Below are positions 37,472 to 45,515 of a DNA stretch of 64,000 nt, piece by piece. Numbering within the stretch: position 1 is the stretch's first letter; every line of letters starts with the position of its first letter. Made by a program: the position numbers and the translations under genes. The notes under the pieces were generated by a model that saw only the letters and a program-made list of their open reading frames with translations, had not been told where the DNA came from and did not search any database. Origin of the DNA: HGM04593 sp045661225 (GTDB taxonomy: Bacteria > Bacteroidota > Bacteroidia > Bacteroidales > Bacteroidaceae). The stretch is taken from assembly GCA_045661225.1 (NCBI GenBank), contig JAZRFF010000010.1, positions 1-64,000 on the forward strand, given 5' to 3'.

Positions 37472-39649
37472 TTACTCGTTACCGCGTGGTTTGCGAGGCT
37501 CACGGCGCGGACGACGCTCACGCTCCTCATAACCCTCGGGCTTTTCAAGCAATACCTTACGTGACAGCTTGAACTTACCGGTCTTGGGGTCAATCTCCAA
37601 CAGTTTAACCTGAAGTTTGTCACCCTCGTTGATTCCGGTCTCCTCCATTGTCTCGAAACGTTTCCAGTCAATCTCAGAGATGTGCAACAAGCCGTCTTTG
37701 CCCGGCATAAACTCAACGAATGCGCCATAAGGCATCACGCTGCGCACTGTACCCTCGTAAACCTCACCGGCCTCGGGGATTGCAACGATAGCTCTAATCT
37801 TTGCAATAGCCTCGTTGATTGAGTTACCGTTATTTGCAGCAATCTCGATGATACCCTCGCCATCAACCTCCTCGATAGAGATTGTAGCGCCGGTCTCCTC
37901 CTGCATACCCTGGATAATCTTTCCGCCCGGGCCAATAACAGCACCAATAAACTCCTTAGGAATGCGCATTGTCTCAATGCGTGGAGCGTGAGGCTTAAGT
38001 TCGGCGCGTGGCTCGGCGATGCACTCGGTAATCTTACCAAGAATGTGCATACGGCCCTCGCGTGCCTGGTTAAGAGCCTTCTCGAGAATCTCGTATGAGA
38101 GGCCGTCTACCTTAATATCCATCTGTGTTGCGGTAATACCGTCAACTGTACCTGTCACCTTAAAGTCCATATCGCCCAAGTGGTCCTCGTCGCCGAGAAT
38201 ATCACTAAGAACCGCATACTTCTCCTCGCCTGCGTTCTTGATAAGACCCATTGCGATTCCCGATACAGGTTTCTTAATCTTTACGCCGGCGTCCATAAGA
38301 GCGAGTGTACCCGCACAAACAGTTGCCATTGACGAAGAACCGTTAGACTCGAGAATATCCGAAACTACGCGCACGCAGTAGGGATAATCGGCCGGAATCA
38401 TATTCTTGAGCGCACGACAAGCAAGGTTACCGTGACCAATCTCACGACGGCCCACGCCACGCTGTGGACGAGCCTCGCCTGTTGAGAATGGGGGGAAGTT
38501 ATAGTGGAGCAAGAAACGCTCTGTTCCCTGGTTCATTACATCGTCGACAATTTTCTCGTCACGCTTTGTACCAAGAGTAACGGTTGTCAACGACTGTGTC
38601 TCACCGCGTGTAAAGACAGCCGAACCGTGAGGGCCGGGCAGATAGCCTGCCTCGCACCAGATGGGACGAATCTCAGTTGTCTTACGGCCGTCGAGACGCT
38701 TGCCTTCGTCCAGAATGCAACGACGCATAGCCTCTTTCTCTACATCGTGGTAGTAACGGTCGATGAGAGCGCCCTTCTCCTCGAGTTCCTCCTCGGTGAA
38801 CTGAGCTTTAAATTCCTCTTTTATTGCCTCAAAAGCTGCACCACGACCGTGCTTGTCGTTGTTGCCGCTGGCTGCAACTGCGTATGCTTTTGCATAGCAA
38901 GCCTCGTGAACCTGCGCACGGAGTTCCTCGTCGTTAACCTCGTGACAGTACTCGCGCTTAACGGTTGAGCCAACCTCTTCCATAAGTTCCATCTGCGCCT
39001 TGCAGTGAACTTTGATAGCCTCGTGAGCAACCTTCATTGCCTCGAGAAGGTCACTTTCAGACACCTCTTTCATTTCTCCCTCGACCATCATAATGTTGTC
39101 GTATGTAGCGGCAACCATAATGTCCATATCGGCCTGCTCAAGCTGCGCGAATGTCGGGTTAACCACAAACTCGCCCGCGATGCGTGCGACGCGTACCTCT
39201 GAGATTGGGCCGCCGAAAGGAATATCGGAAACGGCAAGAGCTGCCGAAGCTGCAAGACCGGCAAGAGCATCGGGCATATCGACACCGTCAGCCGAGAACA
39301 GCACAATATTCACATAAACCTCGGCGTGGTAGTTATCGGGGAACAGAGGACGCAGAGCGCGGTCAACCAAGCGGCAAGTAAGAATCTCATAATCCGAAGC
39401 CTTACCCTCACGCTTTGTAAAACCACCGGGGAAACGGCCGAATGACGCGTATTTCTCTTTGTACTCAACCTGCAAAGGCATAAAATCGGTGCCTGGCACA
39501 GCGTCTTTCGCCGCGCAGACTGTGGCCAGCAACATCGTATTGCCCAAGCGCAACATTACAGAACCGTCGGCCTGTTTAGCCAACTTACCTGTCTCAATGG
39601 TAATTACGCGACCATCGGGCAAAGCCACATTTTTTGTAACAACATTCAT
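37472..39649 (-). CDS. pnp: Polyribonucleotide nucleotidyltransferase (PNPase)
   Basis: 725 residues. Two RNase PH-like domains are followed by a KH domain (about 555-615, FIGAVIGPGGKIIQGM) and an S1 domain (about 625-695, VYEGTVRSVMPYGAFVEF). The last 20 residues are Arg-rich (RRPRREPRKPRGNE), which may help RNA binding. It degrades RNA phosphorolytically in the 3' to 5' direction. The minus-strand -7 box TATCTTTG is at 39688-39695. Confidence 0.97.
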   Translation of the reverse strand: MNVVTKNVALPDGRVITIETGKLAKQADGSVMLRLGNTMLLATVCAAKDAVPGTDFMPLQVEYKEKYASFGRFPGGFTKREGKASDYEILTCRLVDRALRPLFPDNYHAEVYVNIVLFSADGVDMPDALAGLAASAALAVSDIPFGGPISEVRVARIAGEFVVNPTFAQLEQADMDIMVAATYDNIMMVEGEMKEVSESDLLEAMKVAHEAIKVHCKAQMELMEEVGSTVKREYCHEVNDEELRAQVHEACYAKAYAVAASGNNDKHGRGAAFEAIKEEFKAQFTEEELEEKGALIDRYYHDVEKEAMRRCILDEGKRLDGRKTTEIRPIWCEAGYLPGPHGSAVFTRGETQSLTTVTLGTKRDEKIVDDVMNQGTERFLLHYNFPPFSTGEARPQRGVGRREIGHGNLACRALKNMIPADYPYCVRVVSDILESNGSSSMATVCAGTLALMDAGVKIKKPVSGIAMGLIKNAGEEKYAVLSDILGDEDHLGDMDFKVTGTVDGITATQMDIKVDGLSYEILEKALNQAREGRMHILGKITECIAEPRAELKPHAPRIETMRIPKEFIGAVIGPGGKIIQGMQEETGATISIEEVDGEGIIEIAANNGNSINEAIAKIRAIVAIPEAGEVYEGTVRSVMPYGAFVEFMPGKDGLLHISEIDWKRFETMEETGINEGDKLQVKLLEIDPKTGKFKLSRKVLLEKPEGYEERERRPRREPRKPRGNE

Positions 39650-39687
39650 CTTTATCTTCTTTTAAAAAAATATTTTTGTAATTCACG

Positions 39688-39724
39688 CAAAGATATACAA
39701 ATTTCCACATTTTAACTATCTTTG
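39688..39724. promoter_or_regulatory. Divergent -7 boxes of pnp and the TlpA-like gene
   Basis: TATCTTTG occurs on the minus strand at 39688-39695 (toward pnp) and on the plus strand at 39717-39724 (toward the 39744 gene), so the two promoters nearly abut. Clear -33 boxes are not visible. Confidence 0.6.
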
Positions 39725-39743
39725 CACCACAATTTTTACAAAT

Positions 39744-40946
39744 ATGAGATTTTTAGACATTAAATCACTTTTTTTCAGCCTAAAGGCTGCCGTTATACTG
39801 TTTTTTGTTGCATCGTGCAACAACGGTGTCGTAAACACTGCCGACAACAGTATTAAATTCACAATAAACGGTACAATAGAGAATGCACAAGGCAAGACTC
39901 TTTACCTTGCAAACACAGGCATCGACAGGACTCTTATCCTTGACTCGGCAGTGCTTGACGCTTCAGGAAATTTCGAGTTCAAGCAACCCGCACCCGAATC
40001 GTTCGAATTCTACTTACTGTCTTTTGCCGACAGCAAGCCAATGGCATTAACCGTTGATTCGACCGAAAATATCACTATCACAGCCGACGGCAACGACCTT
40101 TGGAACAGCTACACCGTTGCCGGCAGCTCCGAGAGTGTAAAAATCAAAGAGCTTCAGGAGCTACAATCGGCACTCGAGAAGCAGATAATGGAGATGAAGC
40201 CCGACGCATCGTTCCTCGCTCGCAAAAGCGCTCTTATTGAAGAATTTAAGGAGAATGTCGCAAAGGAGTATATAATACCCTCTCCCGACAAAGCAAGCGC
40301 ATACTTCGCACTGTGGCTCACCTACCGCCACGAGCAGTTGTTCAATCCCATAAAGGAGAGAAAGGACAGTAAATATTTTGCTGCTGTTGCCACAAGTATG
40401 CAGCGCCTTTACCCCAACGCCAAGCGCACCCAGCATTTGTGCGCAATAGCCAAGCAAGGCATAAAGGCCACACGCAAAATCACCACAACCGAGATTGAGG
40501 CATTCGAGGCACTTGCACAAGAGGCTAATGCAAGCAATATTTTCGACATAAACCTTCCCGACCGCGAAGGCGACAGCATAAGACTTTCGTCACTCACGAA
40601 CAAGGTGGTACTGCTCGATTTTACGATATTCGGCAACAACGATATAAAAATGCGCAACATCGACCTTCGCGAAATGTACGACAAGTTCAGCAAGAAAGGG
40701 CTCGAAATTTATCAAGTGTCGCTCGACAGCCGCGAGCACTTTTGGCAGCAAGAGACACCGGCTCTGCCCTGGATATGCGTGCGCGACGGACGTGGTTCAG
40801 CATCGCCCTACCTTGCGACATACAATGTGCAGTCAATTCCCACATTCTTCCTTATAAACAAGAAAGGAGAGATTATGATGCGCGACGCACAAATCAAGGA
40901 TATCAAGAGCCTTGAAAAAGAGATTGCAAAATTACTGAAGGAGTAA
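39744..40946 (+). CDS. TlpA/thioredoxin-fold lipoprotein lacking the CXXC motif
   Basis: 400 residues. Lipobox FVASC gives Cys25. Residues about 35-130 fit DUF4369 (FTINGTIENAQGKTLYLAN), and the C-terminal 135 residues are a TlpA-like thioredoxin fold (NKVVLLDFTIFGNND, then the cis-Pro loop SIPTFFLINKKGEI). Where family members carry WCxxC the sequence reads IFGNNDIKMR, so no redox cysteines remain. It is probably not a disulfide reductase and may act as a binding or scaffold protein in the envelope. The rest of the fold is intact, so the loss is not due to a frameshift. Confidence 0.82.
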   Translation: MRFLDIKSLFFSLKAAVILFFVASCNNGVVNTADNSIKFTINGTIENAQGKTLYLANTGIDRTLILDSAVLDASGNFEFKQPAPESFEFYLLSFADSKPMALTVDSTENITITADGNDLWNSYTVAGSSESVKIKELQELQSALEKQIMEMKPDASFLARKSALIEEFKENVAKEYIIPSPDKASAYFALWLTYRHEQLFNPIKERKDSKYFAAVATSMQRLYPNAKRTQHLCAIAKQGIKATRKITTTEIEAFEALAQEANASNIFDINLPDREGDSIRLSSLTNKVVLLDFTIFGNNDIKMRNIDLREMYDKFSKKGLEIYQVSLDSREHFWQQETPALPWICVRDGRGSASPYLATYNVQSIPTFFLINKKGEIMMRDAQIKDIKSLEKEIAKLLKE

Positions 40947-41058
40947 TATACCGAGGCACAGCCTTTTGCCGTTACAAGAATTAAAATAGTTTCCAAACCT
41001 CACCTCTTGCTAAAAAGAGTTACAAATAGTTGTAATAGATAAAATTTCACCGTTTAAA

Positions 41059-41090
41059 TTTGTTTTATAATTTCAAACGGTCTATCTTTG
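41059..41090 (+). promoter_or_regulatory. Promoter of greA
   Basis: TTTG (41059-41062) and TATCTTTG (41083-41090) are separated by exactly 20 bases. The position shows that the in-frame upstream ATG at 41060 cannot be the start and supports ATG 41168. Confidence 0.8.
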
Positions 41091-41167
41091 CAACACATAA
41101 AGAGGGAAATGGGTTCCAGCAGTTTTGTTGGAATCCTTTGTTTTACTGTTTTTTAAAGCACAATATA

Positions 41168-41629
41168 ATGGGTTATATGTCAGAAGAGGGCTACAAGAAA
41201 TTGTTGGCCGACTTAAAGGAATTAGAAGCGAAGCGCCCCGAAGTGGTGCGCCAGATAGCCGAGGCACGCGACAAGGGTGACCTTTCGGAGAATGCAGAAT
41301 ACGACGCAGCCAAGGAGGCACAGGGTCTGCTCGAGATGCGCATCAGCGAGCTCAAGATGATTATCGCCGATGCAAAAATCATTGACACAACCAAGCTGAG
41401 CACCGACACTGTACAGGTACTTACAAAGGTTGGCCTCAAGAACACAAAGACCGGCGCTACAATGCAGTATTCTATTGTACCCGAGAGCGAGGCGAACCTG
41501 CGCGAGGCAAAAATCTCGATAAACACCCCTATCGCAAAGGGTTTGTTGGGCAAGAAAGTGGGCGACGTTGCCGAGATTACCGTTCCACAGGGTAAATTGT
41601 TCCTTGAGATTACAAGCATCACATTCTAA
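41168..41629 (+). CDS. greA: Transcription elongation factor GreA
   Basis: 153 residues, beginning MGYMSEEGYKKLLADLKELE. The N-terminal coiled coil with the acidic tip (ARDKGDLSENAEYDAAKE) and the C-terminal FKBP-like globular domain (IAKGLLGKKVGDVAEI) are complete. GreA stimulates transcript cleavage by backtracked RNA polymerase. The HIT gene follows after 6 bases. Confidence 0.97.
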   Translation: MGYMSEEGYKKLLADLKELEAKRPEVVRQIAEARDKGDLSENAEYDAAKEAQGLLEMRISELKMIIADAKIIDTTKLSTDTVQVLTKVGLKNTKTGATMQYSIVPESEANLREAKISINTPIAKGLLGKKVGDVAEITVPQGKLFLEITSITF

Positions 41630-41635
41630 GAATAT

Positions 41636-42031
41636 ATGGCTACAATATTCAGCAGAATAGTCGCAGGAGAGATTCCAAGCTACAAGGTTGCCGAGAATGA
41701 GCAATTCTACGCATTTCTCGACATCAACCCCCTTGCAAAGGGACATACCCTTGTTATTCCCAAACGCGAGGTTGACTACTTCTTCGACCTCACAGACGAA
41801 GAGATTGGCGCAATGCAGATATTTGCCAAAAAGGTTGCCGAAGGCATTAAGCGCGCATTCCCCTGCATAAAGGTGGGACAGGCTGTGTTGGGGCTCGAAG
41901 TTCCCCACGCGCACATACACCTTGTACCTATGCAGAGCGAAAAGGATATGCTCTTCACAAATCCCAAACTGAAACTCACTCCCGAGGAATTCAAGGAGAT
42001 TGCAGAGAAAATAGAAAACGAGATTGCCTGA
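41636..42031 (+). CDS. HIT-family nucleotide-binding hydrolase
   Basis: 131 residues. The histidine triad is in VPHAHIHLVPM, and the N-terminus FSRIVAGEIPSYKVAENE matches Hint-type HIT proteins that hydrolyse purine nucleoside phosphoramidates. It is probably co-transcribed with greA. The stop codon lies inside the terminator hairpin. Confidence 0.95.
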   Translation: MATIFSRIVAGEIPSYKVAENEQFYAFLDINPLAKGHTLVIPKREVDYFFDLTDEEIGAMQIFAKKVAEGIKRAFPCIKVGQAVLGLEVPHAHIHLVPMQSEKDMLFTNPKLKLTPEEFKEIAEKIENEIA

Positions 42032-42052
42032 CGGCAATCTCGTTTGTTTTTC
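42019..42052 (+). terminator. Terminator of greA-HIT that contains the stop codon
   Basis: CGAGATTGCC (42019-42028) pairs with GGCAATCTCG (42033-42042) around a 4-base loop that starts with the TGA stop (42029-42031). A T-rich tract follows at 42043-42051. The last three codons form the ascending arm. Confidence 0.88.
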
Positions 42053-42142
42053 ACCCGGCAACCTTTTTACATTTTTCGTCTTTATTATCGGAACAATCAT
42101 TCCTTTTTTATATCTTCGCAAGAGAAGAAAAAATCAAATATT

Positions 42143-43480
42143 ATGCGTACACTTATCAGCAACCCCACAATAGTAAACAATGGTGAGCGTTTCCGCGGCT
42201 CCATAGTAATAAACGACGGCAAGATAGTAGAGATTCTGCGCGGTGACGAACTGCCACGTGCCGAATGCGACACTATAGTCGAGGCCAGCGGGCTTTTTCT
42301 TATCCCGGGAGTGATTGACGACCACGTACACTTCCGCGAGCCGGGACTAACGCACAAAGCCACCATTGCCAGCGAGAGCCGCGCAGCCGCCGCAGGCGGA
42401 GTAACGTCGTTTATGGAGATGCCAAACACCGTTCCGCAGACAACAACCCTTGCCGCGCTCAAAGAGAAGTACGCCATTGCCAAGCAAGACAGCCTCATCA
42501 ACTATTCGTTTTTCTTTGGTGCCACAAACAGCAACGTTGCCGATTTTGAGAAGCTCAACAACAAAAAAGTGTGTGGCATAAAGCTCTTTATGGGGTCAAG
42601 CACCGGAAATATGCTCGTCGACAAACGCGAAGAACTTGAGCAGATATTCAAAGAAGCCAAAAGGCTGGCACTGCCGGTTGCCGTACACTGCGAGGAGAGC
42701 AGTATCATTGCCCAGAATACAAAGCGCATAAAGCAGGAGGTGGGCGACGACCCGGCAGTGGAGTACCACCCGCTCATTCGCAGCGCCGAGGCCTGCTACG
42801 AGAGCACCAAGGCCGCCGTGGAACTTGCACGCCGGTTCGGAACACAATTGCACGTGATGCACATAAGCACAGCGTGCGAGCTCGAGCTATTCGACCAGGC
42901 AGAGAACCACATAACCACCGAAGCGACACCTGCACACCTAACATTCAGCGACAGGGATTATGCGCGTCTGGGTACCAAGATAAAGTGCAACCCCGCCATC
43001 AAAGGAATAGAGGAGCGTGACGCACTGCGCCGGGCTATTGCCGACGGCAAAATAGACCTCATAGGTACCGACCACGCCCCACACCACCCCGATGACAAAA
43101 TTGGCGGTGCGCTAAAGGCAGCATCGGGAATGCCCAGTATACAATTCTCGCTATTAGCAATGCTCAAGCTCGTCGACGAGGGGGTATTCACCATCGAGAC
43201 GCTTGTCGAAAAAATGTGTCACGCACCCGCAAGAATATTCGGCATAAACAAACGCGGATTCATTGAAAAAGGCTGTCACGCCGACTTTGTACTTCTGAAC
43301 CCCGACGCTCCGCACACCGTGACAACAGATTGCATAATAAGCAAATGCGGCTGGAGCCCATTCGAGGGCGAGACATTCAACTGGGCAGTGGAACAAACGT
43401 GGGTTAATGGTCAATGCGCCTACAGCAACGGTGTCTGCAACGAGCACACACGTGGCAAAGCCCTCACATTCAACCGATGA
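42143..43480 (+). CDS. pyrC: Dihydroorotase
   Basis: 445 residues from ATG 42143; the open frame upstream of this overlaps the greA-HIT terminator and promoter and is rejected. Metal-binding DHVHFREPG near residue 55 and GTDHAPHHPDDK near 305 define the class I dihydroorotase group. It closes carbamoyl-aspartate to dihydroorotate in pyrimidine synthesis. The -7 box TATCTTCG is at 42111-42118. The stop overlaps the start of the next gene as ATGA. Confidence 0.95.
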   Translation: MRTLISNPTIVNNGERFRGSIVINDGKIVEILRGDELPRAECDTIVEASGLFLIPGVIDDHVHFREPGLTHKATIASESRAAAAGGVTSFMEMPNTVPQTTTLAALKEKYAIAKQDSLINYSFFFGATNSNVADFEKLNNKKVCGIKLFMGSSTGNMLVDKREELEQIFKEAKRLALPVAVHCEESSIIAQNTKRIKQEVGDDPAVEYHPLIRSAEACYESTKAAVELARRFGTQLHVMHISTACELELFDQAENHITTEATPAHLTFSDRDYARLGTKIKCNPAIKGIEERDALRRAIADGKIDLIGTDHAPHHPDDKIGGALKAASGMPSIQFSLLAMLKLVDEGVFTIETLVEKMCHAPARIFGINKRGFIEKGCHADFVLLNPDAPHTVTTDCIISKCGWSPFEGETFNWAVEQTWVNGQCAYSNGVCNEHTRGKALTFNR

Positions 43481-44292
43481 GAAGAGCCGTTTTTCACTAT
43501 AAGATAAGCGAGCTTACCCCATACATTGACTGGAGTTACTTTCTGCACGCGTGGGGCATAAGCAACGGCAACCGCGCCACTGCCGACGAAGTTATTGCCG
43601 ACGCCAAGGCAATGCTCGTGGCAATGGAGGGGCGTTACCACACACGCGCACTCTTTGCCCTTTGCAATGCGAAGAGCAGCTGCGACGACCTTATTATAGA
43701 GAGCACCCCCCTGCCGTTGCTAAGACAACAACACTGCATCGACAACAAGCCCAACCTCTGCCTGAGCGACTTTATATCGCCGGCAGGAGACAAAATAGGG
43801 CTATTCGCCACGACCATTGACAGCACATTCGGCAACGAATACCGCAACGACGATTATTTAAACATTATAGCACAAACCCTTGCCGACCGCCTCGCCGAGG
43901 CTACCGCAACCCTTCTGCACCTGAAAGTACGCACCGACGAGACACTATGGGGTTACGCCCACAGTGAGCGGTTAACCCCCGAGCAACTAAACCGCGAGGA
44001 GTATCAAGGAATACGTCCGGCGGTAGGTTACCCATCGTTACCCGACCAAAGTGTCATATTCATTATCGACAGTTTGCTGCATTTGAGCGAAATTGGAATA
44101 GAATTAACACCCAACGGTGCAATGCGGCCACACGCGTCGGTGTGCGGACTAATGTTGTCGCACCCAGCCGCACACTACTTTGCTGTGGGCAAGATAAGCA
44201 GCGAACAGCTGCACGACTATGCCCGGAGACGAGGATTACCCCTGCAGGAACTAAAAAAATTTCTTACAAAAAACCTGCAAACCGCAGAATAA
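43477..44292 (+). CDS. Free-standing MetH activation (reactivation) domain protein
   Basis: 271 residues from ATG 43477, which overlaps the pyrC stop (ATGA). The segment RPAVGYPSLPDQSVIF and ELTPNGAMRPHASVCGLML are the AdoMet-binding hallmarks of the C-terminal activation domain of cobalamin-dependent methionine synthase. In classic MetH this domain is fused and reduces/methylates inactive cob(II)alamin. Here it is separate, suggesting a split MetH whose catalytic part is elsewhere. Two Cys (CNAKSSC) occur but their role is unknown. Function by family; the in trans role is inferred. Confidence 0.85.
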   Translation: MRRAVFHYKISELTPYIDWSYFLHAWGISNGNRATADEVIADAKAMLVAMEGRYHTRALFALCNAKSSCDDLIIESTPLPLLRQQHCIDNKPNLCLSDFISPAGDKIGLFATTIDSTFGNEYRNDDYLNIIAQTLADRLAEATATLLHLKVRTDETLWGYAHSERLTPEQLNREEYQGIRPAVGYPSLPDQSVIFIIDSLLHLSEIGIELTPNGAMRPHASVCGLMLSHPAAHYFAVGKISSEQLHDYARRRGLPLQELKKFLTKNLQTAE

Positions 44293-44330
44293 AAGAAAAA
44301 TATTGTATTTTTGACGGCATCAAATATTTA

Positions 44331-44395
44331 CAGCACTCGCGGTGAAAAATAATCAAGCAAACTTGTCATTTCTCGCCCGTTTGTCACTATATTTG
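44331..44395 (+). repeat. Diverged copy of the promoter-like repeat, plus orientation
   Basis: 44331-44383 aligns without gaps to the reverse complement of the 53-bp core at 4837-4889, with about 43 of 53 bases the same by hand count. It is followed by TATATTTG (44388-44395), a -7 box facing plsC at 44448. Thus the repeat again points its -7 end at the gene it precedes. Confidence 0.75.
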
Positions 44396-44447
44396 CGGGA
44401 AACACGAATATAACCCGAATAAAGTTAATTAAATAAACAAACACATT

Positions 44448-45188
44448 ATGTTAAGAAAAATCCTTCACCCCCTTTACGTCCTTTACCAAATTCTATTTGC
44501 GTGGTGGGTTGCAATCCTTCTCATTTTATTAGCATCACTCTTTGTACTACTTTTAGGCAAAGTATTCAAGATTAAGAACGGCGACCACTACCCTGCAGTT
44601 TTGTGGTGCCGTCTCACTTGTTGGCTATTTTTCATTCCCGTAAAAGTTGTCGACAGAAACAAATATGTCGATGACGACGAGAAGAAGAATTATGTCTTTG
44701 TTGCCAACCATCAGGGTATGTTCGACATTTTTGCAATGTACGGTTATGTGTGTAAAAACTACAAATGGATTATGAAAGACACATTGCGCAAGGTACCTCT
44801 TATGGGACTCGCCTGCGAAAAGACCGAGCATATATTCGTGAACCGCACAACACCGCAGAAAGACCTTTTGCGCAAGGCAATGAATGTACTGAACGGCGGA
44901 AAGTCACTTACAGTCTTTGCCGAGGGCACACGTAGCGCAAACGGCAAGCTGGGACCCTTTAAAAAGGGTGCATTTGTTATTGCCAATATGACACAAAAAC
45001 CCGTCCTGCCTGTCACAATCCAAGGTTCATACGATATTCTGCCCAAGGGTTGCTGGTGCTTGCATTGGTCACCCATCACGCTTACATTCCACGCGCCCAT
45101 TGAGTGCAAAGGACGCAACACCGAAAATGTCGAATACCTTATGGCCGAAACACGCGCAGCAATTGCACAGACACTCGGCGAGGAGTAA
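44448..45188 (+). CDS. plsC: 1-acyl-sn-glycerol-3-phosphate acyltransferase
   Basis: 246 residues. An N-terminal hydrophobic segment is followed by the acyltransferase motifs NHQGMFD (HX4D) and VFAEGTRSANG, with a downstream proline-containing motif (KPVLPVTIQG). It acylates lysophosphatidate to phosphatidate at the inner membrane. Monocistronic, with a repeat-borne promoter upstream and a terminator downstream. Confidence 0.94.
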   Translation: MLRKILHPLYVLYQILFAWWVAILLILLASLFVLLLGKVFKIKNGDHYPAVLWCRLTCWLFFIPVKVVDRNKYVDDDEKKNYVFVANHQGMFDIFAMYGYVCKNYKWIMKDTLRKVPLMGLACEKTEHIFVNRTTPQKDLLRKAMNVLNGGKSLTVFAEGTRSANGKLGPFKKGAFVIANMTQKPVLPVTIQGSYDILPKGCWCLHWSPITLTFHAPIECKGRNTENVEYLMAETRAAIAQTLGEE

Positions 45189-45515
45189 AAAGCCTACGCA
45201 TTCATTCACTGTCACAGCCCGAGACTTTAAAGTCCCGGGCTGTTTTACAATGCATTAACGCCAATGCGTTTAAGCCCCGTCACTATTCCGAAGAGGAAAG
45301 GCGAATCCCTCCTTTTTTTTGCAAGCCGGAAGCATTCATAAAAAAAAATGCCCATTTACCCCAATCACTTATCCCGTATTTTTATACACAAATTCAACAA
45401 GCCGCAACCGGAGAAAAGAATATTTTTTACAAAATTTTAAACATCTTATGTAAAAAGTGCCCTTTTTACCGTATCTTCGCAAACGAGAACAATTTATAAT
45501 ATAAAATATAATCTT
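45189..45515. other. Intergenic region between plsC and the S46 peptidase
   Basis: 327 bases. It contains the plsC terminator (45216-45246) and a -7 box TATCTTCG at 45472-45479 for the peptidase gene. Nothing else is recognised in the middle. Confidence 0.6.
45216..45246 (+). terminator. Terminator of plsC
   Basis: AGCCCG-A-GACTTT (45216-45228) pairs with AAAGTC-C-CGGGCT (45229-45241), one internal mismatch, followed by GTTTT. Confidence 0.85.

Noticed and set aside
45250..45470. Small RNA gene in the spacer before the S46 peptidase
   Set aside because: No promoter-terminator pair around it; only homopolymer runs and the peptidase promoter are visible.
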